Origin: Halobacteriovoraceae bacterium
GTDB lineage: Bacteria; Bdellovibrionota; Bacteriovoracia; Bacteriovoracales; Bacteriovoracaceae
DNA length: 60,074 nt
Assembly: GCA_002713145.1 (NCBI GenBank)
Contig: PAVS01000022.1
Span: 1-60,074, forward strand
Reading direction: 5' to 3'
Shown here: one piece after another, positions 18,990-27,387 of the stretch
Layout of the letters: every line of letters begins with the position of its first letter
How positions within the stretch are numbered: the first letter of the stretch is position 1
The notes under the pieces: generated by a model
What the model was told of the DNA's origin: nothing
Seen by the model: only the letters and a program-made list of their open reading frames with translations
Databases searched by the model: none
Made by a program: the position numbers and the translations under genes

Positions 18990-20717
18990 ATGGCAACTTA
19001 CAAGATGGATCTTGAAGATATCCAATTTAATCTCAACAATGTTTTAGAAGTGGATAAGCATGAACAGTATGGTTTAGACAAAGCTTCTATTAATGAAATT
19101 TTAACTGAGAACGCGAAGTGGATTGAAAACGAAGTCTATCCTACCAGACAAGAGGCGGATGAAGTCGGCGTCCAGTGGGAAGATGGTAAAGTGAAAGTTC
19201 CAGAATGTTTACGTGCTCCCACCAAAGGCTATTATGAAATGGGCTGGTACGCGCTAGGTGTGGCCGAAGAATTTGGAGGAACGCCGGTACCAGAAGGTTT
19301 AGGGGCGGCTTGTCGCTCGTTAGCTCAAGGAGCGAACACCGCTTGGTCTATGTACTTTGGACTAACTCGAGCTGCTATGAACGTTATTCACGCAGTTGGA
19401 GATGATTATCTCAAAAATACCTACGGGGCTAAGATGATGGAAGGCGCATGGGGAGGAACCATGTGTCTGACTGAAGCGGGTGCCGGAAGTGATGTTGGAA
19501 ATTTAAAATCTACCGCTAAACCTATTGAGGGAAAAGACGGTTGGTATAAAATTAAAGGCACCAAGATTTTTATCTCAAGCGGGGATAATGATCTTTATGA
19601 AAATATTGTTCACTTAGTTTTGGCCCGTACTCCAGAAGGAGCAGCCGGGACAAAAGGAATTTCTCTATTTGTTGTTCCCAAAATAAAAGTCAAAGAAGAT
19701 GGCTCTTTGGGAGAGTCCAATGATGTGACTTGCACCAAGTTTGAACACAAAATGGGTATCCATGGCTCGGCCACTTGTGTGCTGAACTTTGGGGATGAAG
19801 ATAATTGCGAAGGCTATCTCATTGGAAACGAATTTGAAGGTATGAATAATATGTTTCTTATGATGAATGAAGCCCGCCTTGATTGTGGGATTCAAGGGGA
19901 GTCTCAAGCAGCTCTGGCCTATGAACTCACAAAACAATATGTCCAAGAGCGAACCCAATTTAAAACAGAGATTATTAATCACCCAGATGTGCGCAAGACG
20001 ATGCTTAAGATGCGTGCCATGACCAGAGGGATGCGCTCACTCATTCTTTATACAGGGGATCTCTTTGATCAGGCTAAAAAAGATGAGAAGTATGAGAAGT
20101 ATATTGGGCTGCTCACTCCTATCTGTAAGTCATTTTGTTCAGACCAAGGCTTTAATGTTTCAGTTGAAGCGGTGCAGATGCATGGAGGTTATGGCTATTG
20201 TACTGAATATGGAATTGAACAATTTATAAGAGACACCAAGATTGCTTCCATCTACGAAGGCACCAATGGTATTCAGGCGATGGATTTTGTGCTGAGAAAA
20301 ATTCTTCGGGATAAAGGTCAGGCTCTTCAGGCCATCTCAAGTGATATCTTTCAAACATCCAATGCTCTGGATGATGAATTTACTTTTGAGAAAGGTATTT
20401 TTTCTAAAGCTGTGGCTGCCTCTCAGGAAGCGATGGGATTTATTGCTAAAAAAGCAAAGAATAACGAAATGAATATGGTGCTACAAAATTGTAAAGATTT
20501 TCTTGATCTTTGTGCCCATATTGTTGTGGCCTGGCGACTGATGGAGTCGGCCATGATTGCTAAAAAAGAACTTGAGCAAGATCCTAGTAATAAAGAATTT
20601 TTAGAGACTAAAATTGTAGACTTTAAAATTTATTGTTCACAGTATTTAGTGCAAGCTGTGGCCCATTCTAAGTCAATCGTCAGTGTCGACGTTGACATGA
20701 ATGAATATAAACTATAG
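18990..20717 (+). CDS. Acyl-CoA dehydrogenase, DmdC-like
   Basis: This is a 575-residue flavin enzyme, longer than typical ~380-residue acyl-CoA dehydrogenases. Its C-terminal extension (about 440-575) is typical of the 3-methylmercaptopropionyl-CoA dehydrogenase (DmdC)/AcdA-type branch. The FAD-contact segment is GGTMCLTEAGAGSDVG, and KIKGTKIFISSG follows. The catalytic base is the Glu in IYEGTNGIQAMDFVLRK. MQMHGGYGY-type (VQMHGGYGYCTEYG) is also present. The true acyl substrate cannot be inferred; DmdC homologues are widespread where no DMSP pathway exists. GAAGGAG precedes the ATG at 18990. It appears to be a single-gene unit. Confidence 0.9.
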   Translation: MATYKMDLEDIQFNLNNVLEVDKHEQYGLDKASINEILTENAKWIENEVYPTRQEADEVGVQWEDGKVKVPECLRAPTKGYYEMGWYALGVAEEFGGTPVPEGLGAACRSLAQGANTAWSMYFGLTRAAMNVIHAVGDDYLKNTYGAKMMEGAWGGTMCLTEAGAGSDVGNLKSTAKPIEGKDGWYKIKGTKIFISSGDNDLYENIVHLVLARTPEGAAGTKGISLFVVPKIKVKEDGSLGESNDVTCTKFEHKMGIHGSATCVLNFGDEDNCEGYLIGNEFEGMNNMFLMMNEARLDCGIQGESQAALAYELTKQYVQERTQFKTEIINHPDVRKTMLKMRAMTRGMRSLILYTGDLFDQAKKDEKYEKYIGLLTPICKSFCSDQGFNVSVEAVQMHGGYGYCTEYGIEQFIRDTKIASIYEGTNGIQAMDFVLRKILRDKGQALQAISSDIFQTSNALDDEFTFEKGIFSKAVAASQEAMGFIAKKAKNNEMNMVLQNCKDFLDLCAHIVVAWRLMESAMIAKKELEQDPSNKEFLETKIVDFKIYCSQYLVQAVAHSKSIVSVDVDMNEYKL

Positions 20718-20809
20718 TTGACCAATATATTTTTTAAATTTTTCTCACTTAACCTAATTTCAGCTTTCTGGTAAACTGAACAAGTATTATTTTTAAAATT
20801 GAGGCTTAA

Positions 20810-21634
20810 GTGAAAAATTTAGTAGAACAATCTGCGAAAGAATTTTCGTCGCAGAGCCATGGTAGCAGTGACTATTGGCAGGACTCTGTATATGTTCTTG
20901 GTGAAAATGAAGAGGAATACATCCCTCTGTCTTTTTTGATTAAGAATAAAAATGAAGTCAAAGACATTAAGGATCTACAATCTCAGGGCTACACCATCAG
21001 CTCACTGACTTATCTTGAATTAGATAAATTCGATGATTGGTACCAAAATGTTTTTAACCGTAAGCTCACTCAAAAAGCAAAAAAATCTATAGATATCGTT
21101 CATCTTCCTGATGCCAAAGAAATTTTCAAGGCAGTTGAAATCGTGAACCAAGTTTACCGTATTCTCAAAGACCACAAGGTTTTAGTGAATGGTAAAAACC
21201 TCCCGGTACAATTAGGGGAGTGGTATGCAAAAATTATTTTAGGTCTGTACCAAAAGAAATCGACCTCTCAACGAGGCTTTGATTTCTTTACTGATGCGGG
21301 AAAAAAAGTTGAAGTGAAAACTCATTGGCATGATATCACGAGCCCTAAAGGGGTTAAGCTTAAAAAATCACTTATTGAGATGAGTGATTATACGGTGGTG
21401 ATGTATATCTCGAAGAATTTTATGATTAGAGATATCTTGCTCTTAGACTCTGATTTTGTCTTAAGAAAGTTTGCCACCAAAGGGCATACAATTTTTTTGA
21501 AAGACTCAGATATTGCGACTTATTTTTTTAGTAAATCCAGCAAGCACTACGATAAGATTTTTAACAAATCTATGCTCTTAAAGTTCTCTTCACCGGATTT
21601 AGCACTTAAAATTGATGAGAATACTAAAGACTAA
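20810..21634 (+). CDS. Unknown protein with PD-(D/E)XK-like nuclease signature
   Basis: The protein has 274 residues and starts with GTG at 20810; only a weak GAGG lies upstream. I do not recognise a named family. Residues 135-172 have the order expected of PD-(D/E)XK nucleases: Glu137 in a helix (LGEWYAKIILGLYQ), Asp158 in RGFDFF and Glu168-Val-Lys170 in KKVEVKTHW. The N-terminal part is charged with no signal peptide, so it should be cytoplasmic. No methyltransferase or other restriction-system gene sits beside it. It converges with the rRNA methyltransferase gene and overlaps it by four bases. It could be a restriction-like or repair nuclease, or a non-catalytic relative. Confidence 0.6.
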   Translation: MKNLVEQSAKEFSSQSHGSSDYWQDSVYVLGENEEEYIPLSFLIKNKNEVKDIKDLQSQGYTISSLTYLELDKFDDWYQNVFNRKLTQKAKKSIDIVHLPDAKEIFKAVEIVNQVYRILKDHKVLVNGKNLPVQLGEWYAKIILGLYQKKSTSQRGFDFFTDAGKKVEVKTHWHDITSPKGVKLKKSLIEMSDYTVVMYISKNFMIRDILLLDSDFVLRKFATKGHTIFLKDSDIATYFFSKSSKHYDKIFNKSMLLKFSSPDLALKIDENTKD

Positions 21635-22887
21635 TAGAGATCGTACTCAACTAGTCTTGATTCAATATTACCGTTCCATAGAATGTCTTTGCGAGACGTA
21701 CGTAAGGAAATCTTTTTGATCAACGGCATATTCCCCGTAAAGATATAGGCTTTAAAGCCTTTGAAGTTCTTTTTAAGGTTTTCTCCAAAGTTGTGATAAA
21801 GCTCAGAGAGATCTTTGTCCTGCTCAAGCCTATGCCCATAGGGAGGATTGGCCACAACGATACCAGAATCAACGGGAGGGGCTAGCTCTGTGGCGTCTCC
21901 AGCTTCAACTCTGACGTAGTCCTGGAGCTTAGCGGCTTTAAGATTAAAACCGATAGCGTTACGACTGTATTTTTCTTTATCATAAGCAAGGGTTTGAACT
22001 TTTGCTTGCTCGAGATTCTTATAACCAGCTTTCACTTTTGTGAGGTATAGCTCTGCAATTTCCTTCCACTCAGCGGTGAGGTATTTATCTTTTACAAACC
22101 AGTTATGGGCCAGAAATTTCCAATGCTTTTTTTCCGTTTTGAGATAGTCTTCAATAAGAAGATAGCTTGGAGGTAAATCACCTTTGATAAGAAGTGACTC
22201 TATGATGAGAGTTCCCGAACCACACATGGCATCGATAAAATGCTCTTTACCGGTGTATCCTGTAAGCATCACAATTCCCGCGGCCAAGTTTTCTTTAAGT
22301 GGGGCTGCAAAATTTGTATCCCGATAGCCGCGATGATTTAAGGGGGCACCACAGAGATCGAGCAGAATGGTGCATTCTTCGTTTCTATACTCATCACCCG
22401 TAATCGGTTCAACTCTTAATAACAAATTGATATCAGGATCATCTTTGCTCACGGAAGGTCTTTCTCCGTCAGCATCTTTTCGGTAACGATCAACGATGGC
22501 ATCTTTTAAGTTTTGAGCTAAATATAAAGTGGATTTAAATTTACTGCGATGTTTACCATCTTCTGACATGCCTTGAACCACACTAATTTTAAAAGTTTGA
22601 TCCAGATTAAAAACAGACTTCCATTTAATTTCGAGTGCTTTTTTATGCAGATTTTTTTCACTATTAATGGTGAAAACAAACATCTTTTTATAAATCCGAG
22701 AGGCTATGCGGGAAGAAAGCACCAATTCCATAGCGACTTTGGCCATGGCATCGAAATGGACTCCCCCTTTAACGACTTTTAACTTTTGATAGTCCAGCTT
22801 TTTGATTTCCGCAGCTAGAAGTTCTTCAAGCCCTGTTGGGCAAGAAGCAAAGAACTGATCTTTTATCTTGGTAATATTTTTACTCAT
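21631..22887 (-). CDS. rlmL: THUMP-domain 23S rRNA guanine-N2 methyltransferase (RlmL-type)
   Basis: The protein has 418 residues. The N-terminal THUMP-containing part starts FFASCPTGLEELLAAEIKKL. The UPF0020-type segment LNHRGYR precedes the SAM-binding motif FIDAMCGSGTLIIES. The target-base motif is NPPYG (VVANPPYGHRL), as in N2-guanine RNA methyltransferases. It corresponds to the RlmL half of the two-domain E. coli RlmKL (m2G2445); the RlmK half is absent. The symbol is by family, not by proven target. It starts 11 bases after the HTTM gene, so it may be the last gene of a three-gene minus-strand unit. Confidence 0.87.
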   Translation of the reverse strand: MSKNITKIKDQFFASCPTGLEELLAAEIKKLDYQKLKVVKGGVHFDAMAKVAMELVLSSRIASRIYKKMFVFTINSEKNLHKKALEIKWKSVFNLDQTFKISVVQGMSEDGKHRSKFKSTLYLAQNLKDAIVDRYRKDADGERPSVSKDDPDINLLLRVEPITGDEYRNEECTILLDLCGAPLNHRGYRDTNFAAPLKENLAAGIVMLTGYTGKEHFIDAMCGSGTLIIESLLIKGDLPPSYLLIEDYLKTEKKHWKFLAHNWFVKDKYLTAEWKEIAELYLTKVKAGYKNLEQAKVQTLAYDKEKYSRNAIGFNLKAAKLQDYVRVEAGDATELAPPVDSGIVVANPPYGHRLEQDKDLSELYHNFGENLKKNFKGFKAYIFTGNMPLIKKISLRTSRKDILWNGNIESRLVEYDLY

Positions 22888-22898
22888 AGTTTTGCCGA

Positions 22899-23666
22899 TT
22901 ATGTTTTTTTAAGCTGTATATACCTTAGATCTAGCTCTTCAGCGAGTTTTTTTAACATATTTTCGGAAAAACAACTCACATTCAACAGAATAAATATACA
23001 AATCAATCCAAAATAGGGATGAAGAAAGAGAGTTATCACTAAATGCATTGAGATAAGTAAATAGCAGAATATCTTTCTGAATTTTTTCACGAATAGTAAT
23101 AGGCTCAATAATTGAATACCGATTATGAATAAAGTTAGGATTTGATATAAGAAAATGGGATGATTTCCCCACAACAAAGCAATATGATGAGTGATATCAG
23201 GGAAAATTGTCATCATGACTTTTCCATTTACCCAAAATTCATCTTGGATTTTTGCCAAACTATTGAAGGTAAAAATAATACTCAACTGTGAGATGAGAAT
23301 AAAAAAGCCTAGAAAACTTTTAAAGGATATTTTTTTCTCATCAGGATTAATAAAAATATAACTAAATACTGCTAAATAGAAAAAACTATCAGCTCCGTAT
23401 TGAAAAGAAATGAGACTTAAAGAGTTGAGCAGTGTGAGCAGAATAAAAAGAATCGAATGGTAGTAAAAAAGTGAGATCACTAGCCCCAAAATCAAAGAAT
23501 AATTCATAAGCTTGAATAAAAAAGGGGAAAAATCATATAGTGGTATTAACACAATATCTGTTTCAAGAAGGTAGAAGTCAATCATCCATAAGCGCTCCAA
23601 ATAAAAAAGGATGCAAAGAGATATTGTTAATAAATAGATAATTTTTTTTCTGCCTACTTTGTGCAT
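22899..23666 (-). CDS. HTTM-like (SdpB-like) polytopic membrane protein
   Basis: The protein has 255 residues, mostly hydrophobic, with about six to seven membrane segments. Two features recall the HTTM domain of SdpB and vitamin K-dependent gamma-carboxylase relatives. The first is GADSFFYLAVFSYIFI after the third segment (compare GGDQI in SdpB). The second is SLAKIQDEFWVNGKVM (compare a Lys then EEW-x-NGTA). A histidine-containing late segment (LLISMHLVITLF) also fits. It overlaps the preceding small gene by 13 bases, as sdpA and sdpB are paired elsewhere. The pair looks more A/T-rich than its neighbours. SdpB family members act in maturation of secreted toxin peptides. Here the role is inferred. 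Confidence 0.58.
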   Translation of the reverse strand: MHKVGRKKIIYLLTISLCILFYLERLWMIDFYLLETDIVLIPLYDFSPFLFKLMNYSLILGLVISLFYYHSILFILLTLLNSLSLISFQYGADSFFYLAVFSYIFINPDEKKISFKSFLGFFILISQLSIIFTFNSLAKIQDEFWVNGKVMMTIFPDITHHIALLWGNHPIFLYQILTLFIIGIQLLSLLLFVKKFRKIFCYLLISMHLVITLFLHPYFGLICIFILLNVSCFSENMLKKLAEELDLRYIQLKKT

Positions 23667-24196
23667 CTGAAATACCTTGCCACGAGTTGATTCTTATTTA
23701 TTGTCGTTACTTTTGATGTAAGACTTTCTGGTAGAGGAATGGAATCAGGGTGAACGTCGTTAGGGAGTCTATTGCTAGAAAGTGTGGCGAGTATTCCAAT
23801 CGTGTGATTTCGAGGAAAACTATAAATATCACAAAGCCAATCGGTAGTTTCCTGATGATTCAGTTTTGCATAGAGAGTTGCGATTTTAATCCGTATTTTT
23901 GTGATAGGAGTATGAACACTCAGAAAATGTTGTGCAGAGGGCTTTTGTGATATTTTCACTAATTTTTGATTTTTCTCTATATAGAAATCTATTTTATTAA
24001 ATCCGTTGTGGCTCGAATAGAAGGGCCAAGGCACAATTCCTTTATAAAATAAATTAGTCCCGCTTGCTATTGTCGTTATAATTGGTGGCGTTTTTAATGA
24101 TGTAGAAGCTTTTAAAGAAGCTACGAAAAATAAAATGACAAAAACTACGGCCAGGACAAAACTCAATCTTTTACAAAAAAGCATTAAGATTTCCAT
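23654..24196 (-). CDS. Small membrane-anchored protein, SdpA-like
   Basis: The protein has 180 residues. One N-terminal membrane segment (about 10-30, LSFVLAVVFVILFFVASL) is followed by a soluble outer domain. The core pattern resembles SdpA-family proteins: PWPFY near 57, then FYIEKNQKLVKISQKPSAQ, a helix with LYAKL, and TDWLCD. These are about 160-180 residues with one anchor and a conserved W-x-F-F/Y region. Identification leans on the adjacency to the HTTM/SdpB-like gene, which overlaps it. A second ATG at 24184 has a slightly better upstream GGA. No toxin precursor (SdpC) gene is adjacent. Confidence in the SdpA assignment is moderate to low. Confidence 0.45.
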   Translation of the reverse strand: MEILMLFCKRLSFVLAVVFVILFFVASLKASTSLKTPPIITTIASGTNLFYKGIVPWPFYSSHNGFNKIDFYIEKNQKLVKISQKPSAQHFLSVHTPITKIRIKIATLYAKLNHQETTDWLCDIYSFPRNHTIGILATLSSNRLPNDVHPDSIPLPESLTSKVTTINKNQLVARYFRCTK

Positions 24197-24299
24197 AAAT
24201 ACTAAGATTCTTCACAAGTAATAGTATAGGAGATCAAATCCAAGGAAACGAGAGAAAATTTAAAGTTGTAATGCGGTGCTTTTGAAAGATTAATATCCA

Positions 24300-24329
24300 T
24301 TTACGAATAACCTTTGTTTAAGCTAGTAT
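24300..24329 (+). promoter_or_regulatory. Candidate sigma-70 promoter of ahcY
   Basis: TTTACG (24300-24305), 18 bases and TAGTAT (24324-24329) end 34 bases before the ahcY start. The same TTTACG -35-like hexamer occurs before lysS. Moderate match only. Confidence 0.38.
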
Positions 24330-24363
24330 GGGGCGAAAGTTAATTAAATTAGAGAGGTTTACT

Positions 24364-25665
24364 ATGTCTGAGAACTATAAGGTAAAAGATATCAGCTTGG
24401 CTGATTGGGGAAGAAAAGAAATTAGGTTGGCAGAAGCGGAAATGCCAGGACTTATGGCCATTCGCGAGGAATACGGACCGAAAAAGCCACTTGCTGGAGC
24501 TCGTATTGCAGGGTGTCTACATATGACCATCCAAACTGCTGTTCTCATCGAGACATTGGTTGAGCTAGGAGCTGATGTAACTTGGTCTTCATGTAATATC
24601 TTCTCAACTCAAGATCATGCTGCTGCCGCTATCTCTGCCGCTGGAATTCCTGTTTTTGCTTGGAAGGGTATGAACGAAGAGGAATTTGATTGGTGTATTG
24701 AGCAAACATTGACCTCTTTTAAAGATGGAAAGCCTCTGAATATGATTTTAGATGATGGTGGAGATCTAACCAATATGGTGCTTGATCGTTTTCCTGAATA
24801 TGTAAAAGACATCAAGGGTCTTTCGGAAGAAACGACAACAGGTGTGCATAGACTTTATGAAAGAGTTAAAAAAGGTACACTTCCTGTTCCAGCCATCAAT
24901 GTTAATGATTCTGTAACAAAATCTAAATTTGATAATAAATATGGTTGTAAAGAATCTCTTGTTGACGGTATCAGAAGAGCCACCGATGTGATGCTTGCAG
25001 GTAAAGTAGCCGTTGTTTGTGGTTACGGAGATGTTGGGAAAGGTTCTGCTGAATCTCTGAGAGGAGCAGGGTCTAGAGTTATCGTAACAGAGATCGATCC
25101 TATCTGTGCACTTCAGGCTGCAATGGATGGTTTTGAAGTCAAAAGACTGAACTCAGTTGTTGGTTTCGCAGATATTTTTGTCACAACCACTGGAAACAAA
25201 GACATCATCATGGGCTCTCATTTTGAAGCCATGAAAGATAAAGCTATTGTTTGTAATATTGGTCACTTTGATAACGAAATCGATATGGCCTGGATGAATG
25301 AAAAACATGGAAACACTAAGGTTGAAATTAAACCTCAGGTTGATATGTACACTGTGAATGGAAAAGATATCATTATCTTAGCCGAAGGAAGACTGGTTAA
25401 TCTTGGCTGTGCCACTGGCCACCCTTCTTTTGTGATGAGTAATTCTTTCTGTAATCAAACATTAGCTCAAATCGAGCTTTGGGAAAATACAGATAGCTAT
25501 GAAAAGGGCAAAGTCTATATGCTTCCTAAGCACTTGGATGAAAAAGTGGCGAAGTTTCACTTAGAAAAAATTGGTGTTGAGTTAGAAACTCTAAGACCTG
25601 AACAAGCTGAGTATATCGGTGTGAATGTTGAAGGTCCTTATAAACCAGAACATTATAGATACTAA
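24364..25665 (+). CDS. ahcY: Adenosylhomocysteinase
   Basis: This 433-residue NAD-dependent enzyme hydrolyses S-adenosylhomocysteine to adenosine and homocysteine. The ATG at 24364, with GAGAGG upstream, is preferred over an in-frame ATG at 24328 that adds an atypical 12-residue lead. Diagnostic segments are [30 protein letters not shown], the NAD-binding [23 protein letters not shown] and the C-terminal PYKPEHYRY. It clears the product of all SAM-dependent methylations. No SAH riboswitch consensus was seen in the leader. A strong terminator directly follows, so it is probably transcribed alone from the candidate promoter at 24300. Confidence 0.96.
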   Translation: MSENYKVKDISLADWGRKEIRLAEAEMPGLMAIREEYGPKKPLAGARIAGCLHMTIQTAVLIETLVELGADVTWSSCNIFSTQDHAAAAISAAGIPVFAWKGMNEEEFDWCIEQTLTSFKDGKPLNMILDDGGDLTNMVLDRFPEYVKDIKGLSEETTTGVHRLYERVKKGTLPVPAINVNDSVTKSKFDNKYGCKESLVDGIRRATDVMLAGKVAVVCGYGDVGKGSAESLRGAGSRVIVTEIDPICALQAAMDGFEVKRLNSVVGFADIFVTTTGNKDIIMGSHFEAMKDKAIVCNIGHFDNEIDMAWMNEKHGNTKVEIKPQVDMYTVNGKDIIILAEGRLVNLGCATGHPSFVMSNSFCNQTLAQIELWENTDSYEKGKVYMLPKHLDEKVAKFHLEKIGVELETLRPEQAEYIGVNVEGPYKPEHYRY

Positions 25666-25670
25666 TCTTA

Positions 25671-25696
25671 AGCCCGGTTTGCCGGGCTTTTTTTTT
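25671..25696 (+). terminator. Strong intrinsic terminator after ahcY
   Basis: AGCCCGG (25671-25677) and CCGGGCT (25682-25688) form a GC-rich stem with a TTTG loop, followed by a run of nine T beginning at the stem end. rpiB starts nine bases later. Confidence 0.9.
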
Positions 25697-25704
25697 GAGG
25701 ATTT

Positions 25705-26133
25705 ATGGAAAAAATTTATCTCACCAGTGATCACGCCGCTTTTACCCAAAAAGAAATGCTGAAAGAATACTTGGGCCCTCACTATGAAGTGATAGACCTA
25801 GGGGCCACTTCAGAAGAAAGTGTTCATTACCCAGAGTTTGGGAAAAAAATCGCCCATGCTGTCCTGGAGAGTAACGGAAAAGGGATTGCTCTGTGTGGTT
25901 CGGGAATTGGGATTTCAATTCAAGTCAATCGTTTTAAAGGTATTCGCGGCGGACTTTGCAATGATGTGGACGATGCGAAAATGACGAAACTGCATAATAA
26001 CGCCAATATTCTTTGCTTAGCGGGTCGAAAGCATAGTGATGAAAAACTCAAAGAGATGGTGAAGGTCTGGCTCGAAACTGAATTCGAAGGTGGACGTCAT
26101 CAAACACGCATTGATATGTTGGATCAAGAGTAA
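25705..26133 (+). CDS. rpiB: Ribose-5-phosphate isomerase B
   Basis: The protein has 142 residues of the RpiB/LacAB type, interconverting ribulose-5- and ribose-5-phosphate in the pentose phosphate pathway. Characteristic segments are SDHAAF, VHYPEFG, the active-site loop LCGSGIGISI with its Cys, and the C-terminal GGRHQTRI phosphate-binding segment. GAGG precedes the ATG at 25705 immediately after the ahcY terminator. The aldo/keto reductase gene begins three bases after its stop, so the two are likely cotranscribed. Confidence 0.93.
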   Translation: MEKIYLTSDHAAFTQKEMLKEYLGPHYEVIDLGATSEESVHYPEFGKKIAHAVLESNGKGIALCGSGIGISIQVNRFKGIRGGLCNDVDDAKMTKLHNNANILCLAGRKHSDEKLKEMVKVWLETEFEGGRHQTRIDMLDQE

Positions 26134-26136
26134 ATT

Positions 26137-27387
26137 ATGGCAAATTTAGGATTTGGTGGCTATCGTATAAGTATAAAATCTGAACAGCATCGTGAAGCGC
26201 TAGTGCACGCTCTGGACAATGGGATAAAACTAATAGACACATCGACCAACTATACCGATGGAGAGTCTGAGAAGCTCATTGGTGAAGTTCTCAAAAATCA
26301 ATCAAACAAACCACTCGTTGTTTCAAAGGTTGGTTACATCCAAGGAGAGAACTTAGTTGTGATCTCTGAACTCAATGCCGCGGGCATTGCGAAAGAGGAT
26401 CTGGTTGTCTTGGATGAAAATCTTAAACATTCTATTCACCCTGAGTTTATTGAAGATCAGATTAAAAGATCATTGGACCGCTTACAGCTTAAACAACTTG
26501 ATAGTTTTTTGCTGCATAATCCAGAATATTATTTAAAGACAGAAGGTTCTACTCAAGAAGAGTATTATCGCAGAATCGCTCTTGCTTTTAATAAAATGGA
26601 AGAGCTGGTAGAGAGGGGACTGATTAAAAGTTATGGCATTAGCTCCAATACATTTGTTCTTCCTCGGCAAGAACATGAAGCCACTGATCTTGATACGGTT
26701 TATAATATTGCGAAGAAATTAAAAGATGATCATCACTTTAAGTATATTCAGTTTCCTATGAATATGTTGGAGATGGGGGCCCTTGAACGCCAGTATGAAG
26801 GGGAGCATCTTATTGAGCGTGCCCATAGCTATGGACTTAAAACCATGATCAATAGACCTCTTAATTCTTTTTCTGACCATGGGCTTTTGAGGCTTGCGAC
26901 CTATCAAGTGGATGAAGATTTATATCAACCTGAAAACGCAGATGATCTCTTTAATAAATGTATTCAGCCCTTAGTGATTAAATGGCTAGAAGTTAGAGAA
27001 GATGAACAAGATAAACTTTTTGATATTCCTCTCATGCAACAAGTATCAAAAATTTGGCATCAGCAACATTCCTTGGATGCCGTAGACCAAGTTTTTATGG
27101 GTTATTTCTTTCCACTGGTGGCCAATATTTGGGGGAAAGATTTAAGCGCAAGTGAGTCTCAGAGTTTTTATGAGCTTTATGAACATGCTCGTGAATTTGC
27201 GAAACTCAATATGAACTCAAGGGCGAAGCAATTTGAAGAACAAGCGACCAATAGCGGACTTCTTTTTGAATCAGATAAGTCTTTATCTCAAAAAGTGATA
27301 GCGAAATACGAAACATTTGGCGTCGATTATATTCTCGTCGGGATGCGAGATAAAAAATATGTGGATGATCTCGAAGAGTTTATTTAA
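26137..27387 (+). CDS. Aldo/keto reductase-family protein with C-terminal extension
   Basis: The protein has 416 residues. The N-terminal ~230 form an AKR barrel: GFGGYRI, IDTSTNYTDGESEKLIGEVL (Asp and Tyr of the catalytic set), the Lys in VVSKVG and the His in FLLHNPEYYL. The region after about 230 (INRPLNSFSDHGLLRL onward) is a longer, mostly helical extension than in standard ~320-residue AKRs. It ends with the typical DYILVGMRDKKYVDDL. Substrate unknown; probably NADPH-dependent. It lies three bases after rpiB. Its last eight bases overlap the convergent secreted-protein gene. Confidence 0.85.
   Translation: MANLGFGGYRISIKSEQHREALVHALDNGIKLIDTSTNYTDGESEKLIGEVLKNQSNKPLVVSKVGYIQGENLVVISELNAAGIAKEDLVVLDENLKHSIHPEFIEDQIKRSLDRLQLKQLDSFLLHNPEYYLKTEGSTQEEYYRRIALAFNKMEELVERGLIKSYGISSNTFVLPRQEHEATDLDTVYNIAKKLKDDHHFKYIQFPMNMLEMGALERQYEGEHLIERAHSYGLKTMINRPLNSFSDHGLLRLATYQVDEDLYQPENADDLFNKCIQPLVIKWLEVREDEQDKLFDIPLMQQVSKIWHQQHSLDAVDQVFMGYFFPLVANIWGKDLSASESQSFYELYEHAREFAKLNMNSRAKQFEEQATNSGLLFESDKSLSQKVIAKYETFGVDYILVGMRDKKYVDDLEEFI

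Noticed and set aside
24197..24363. SAH riboswitch upstream of ahcY
   Set aside because: The leader shows none of the conserved SAH-riboswitch sequence blocks and no matching stem arrangement; only a candidate promoter was found.
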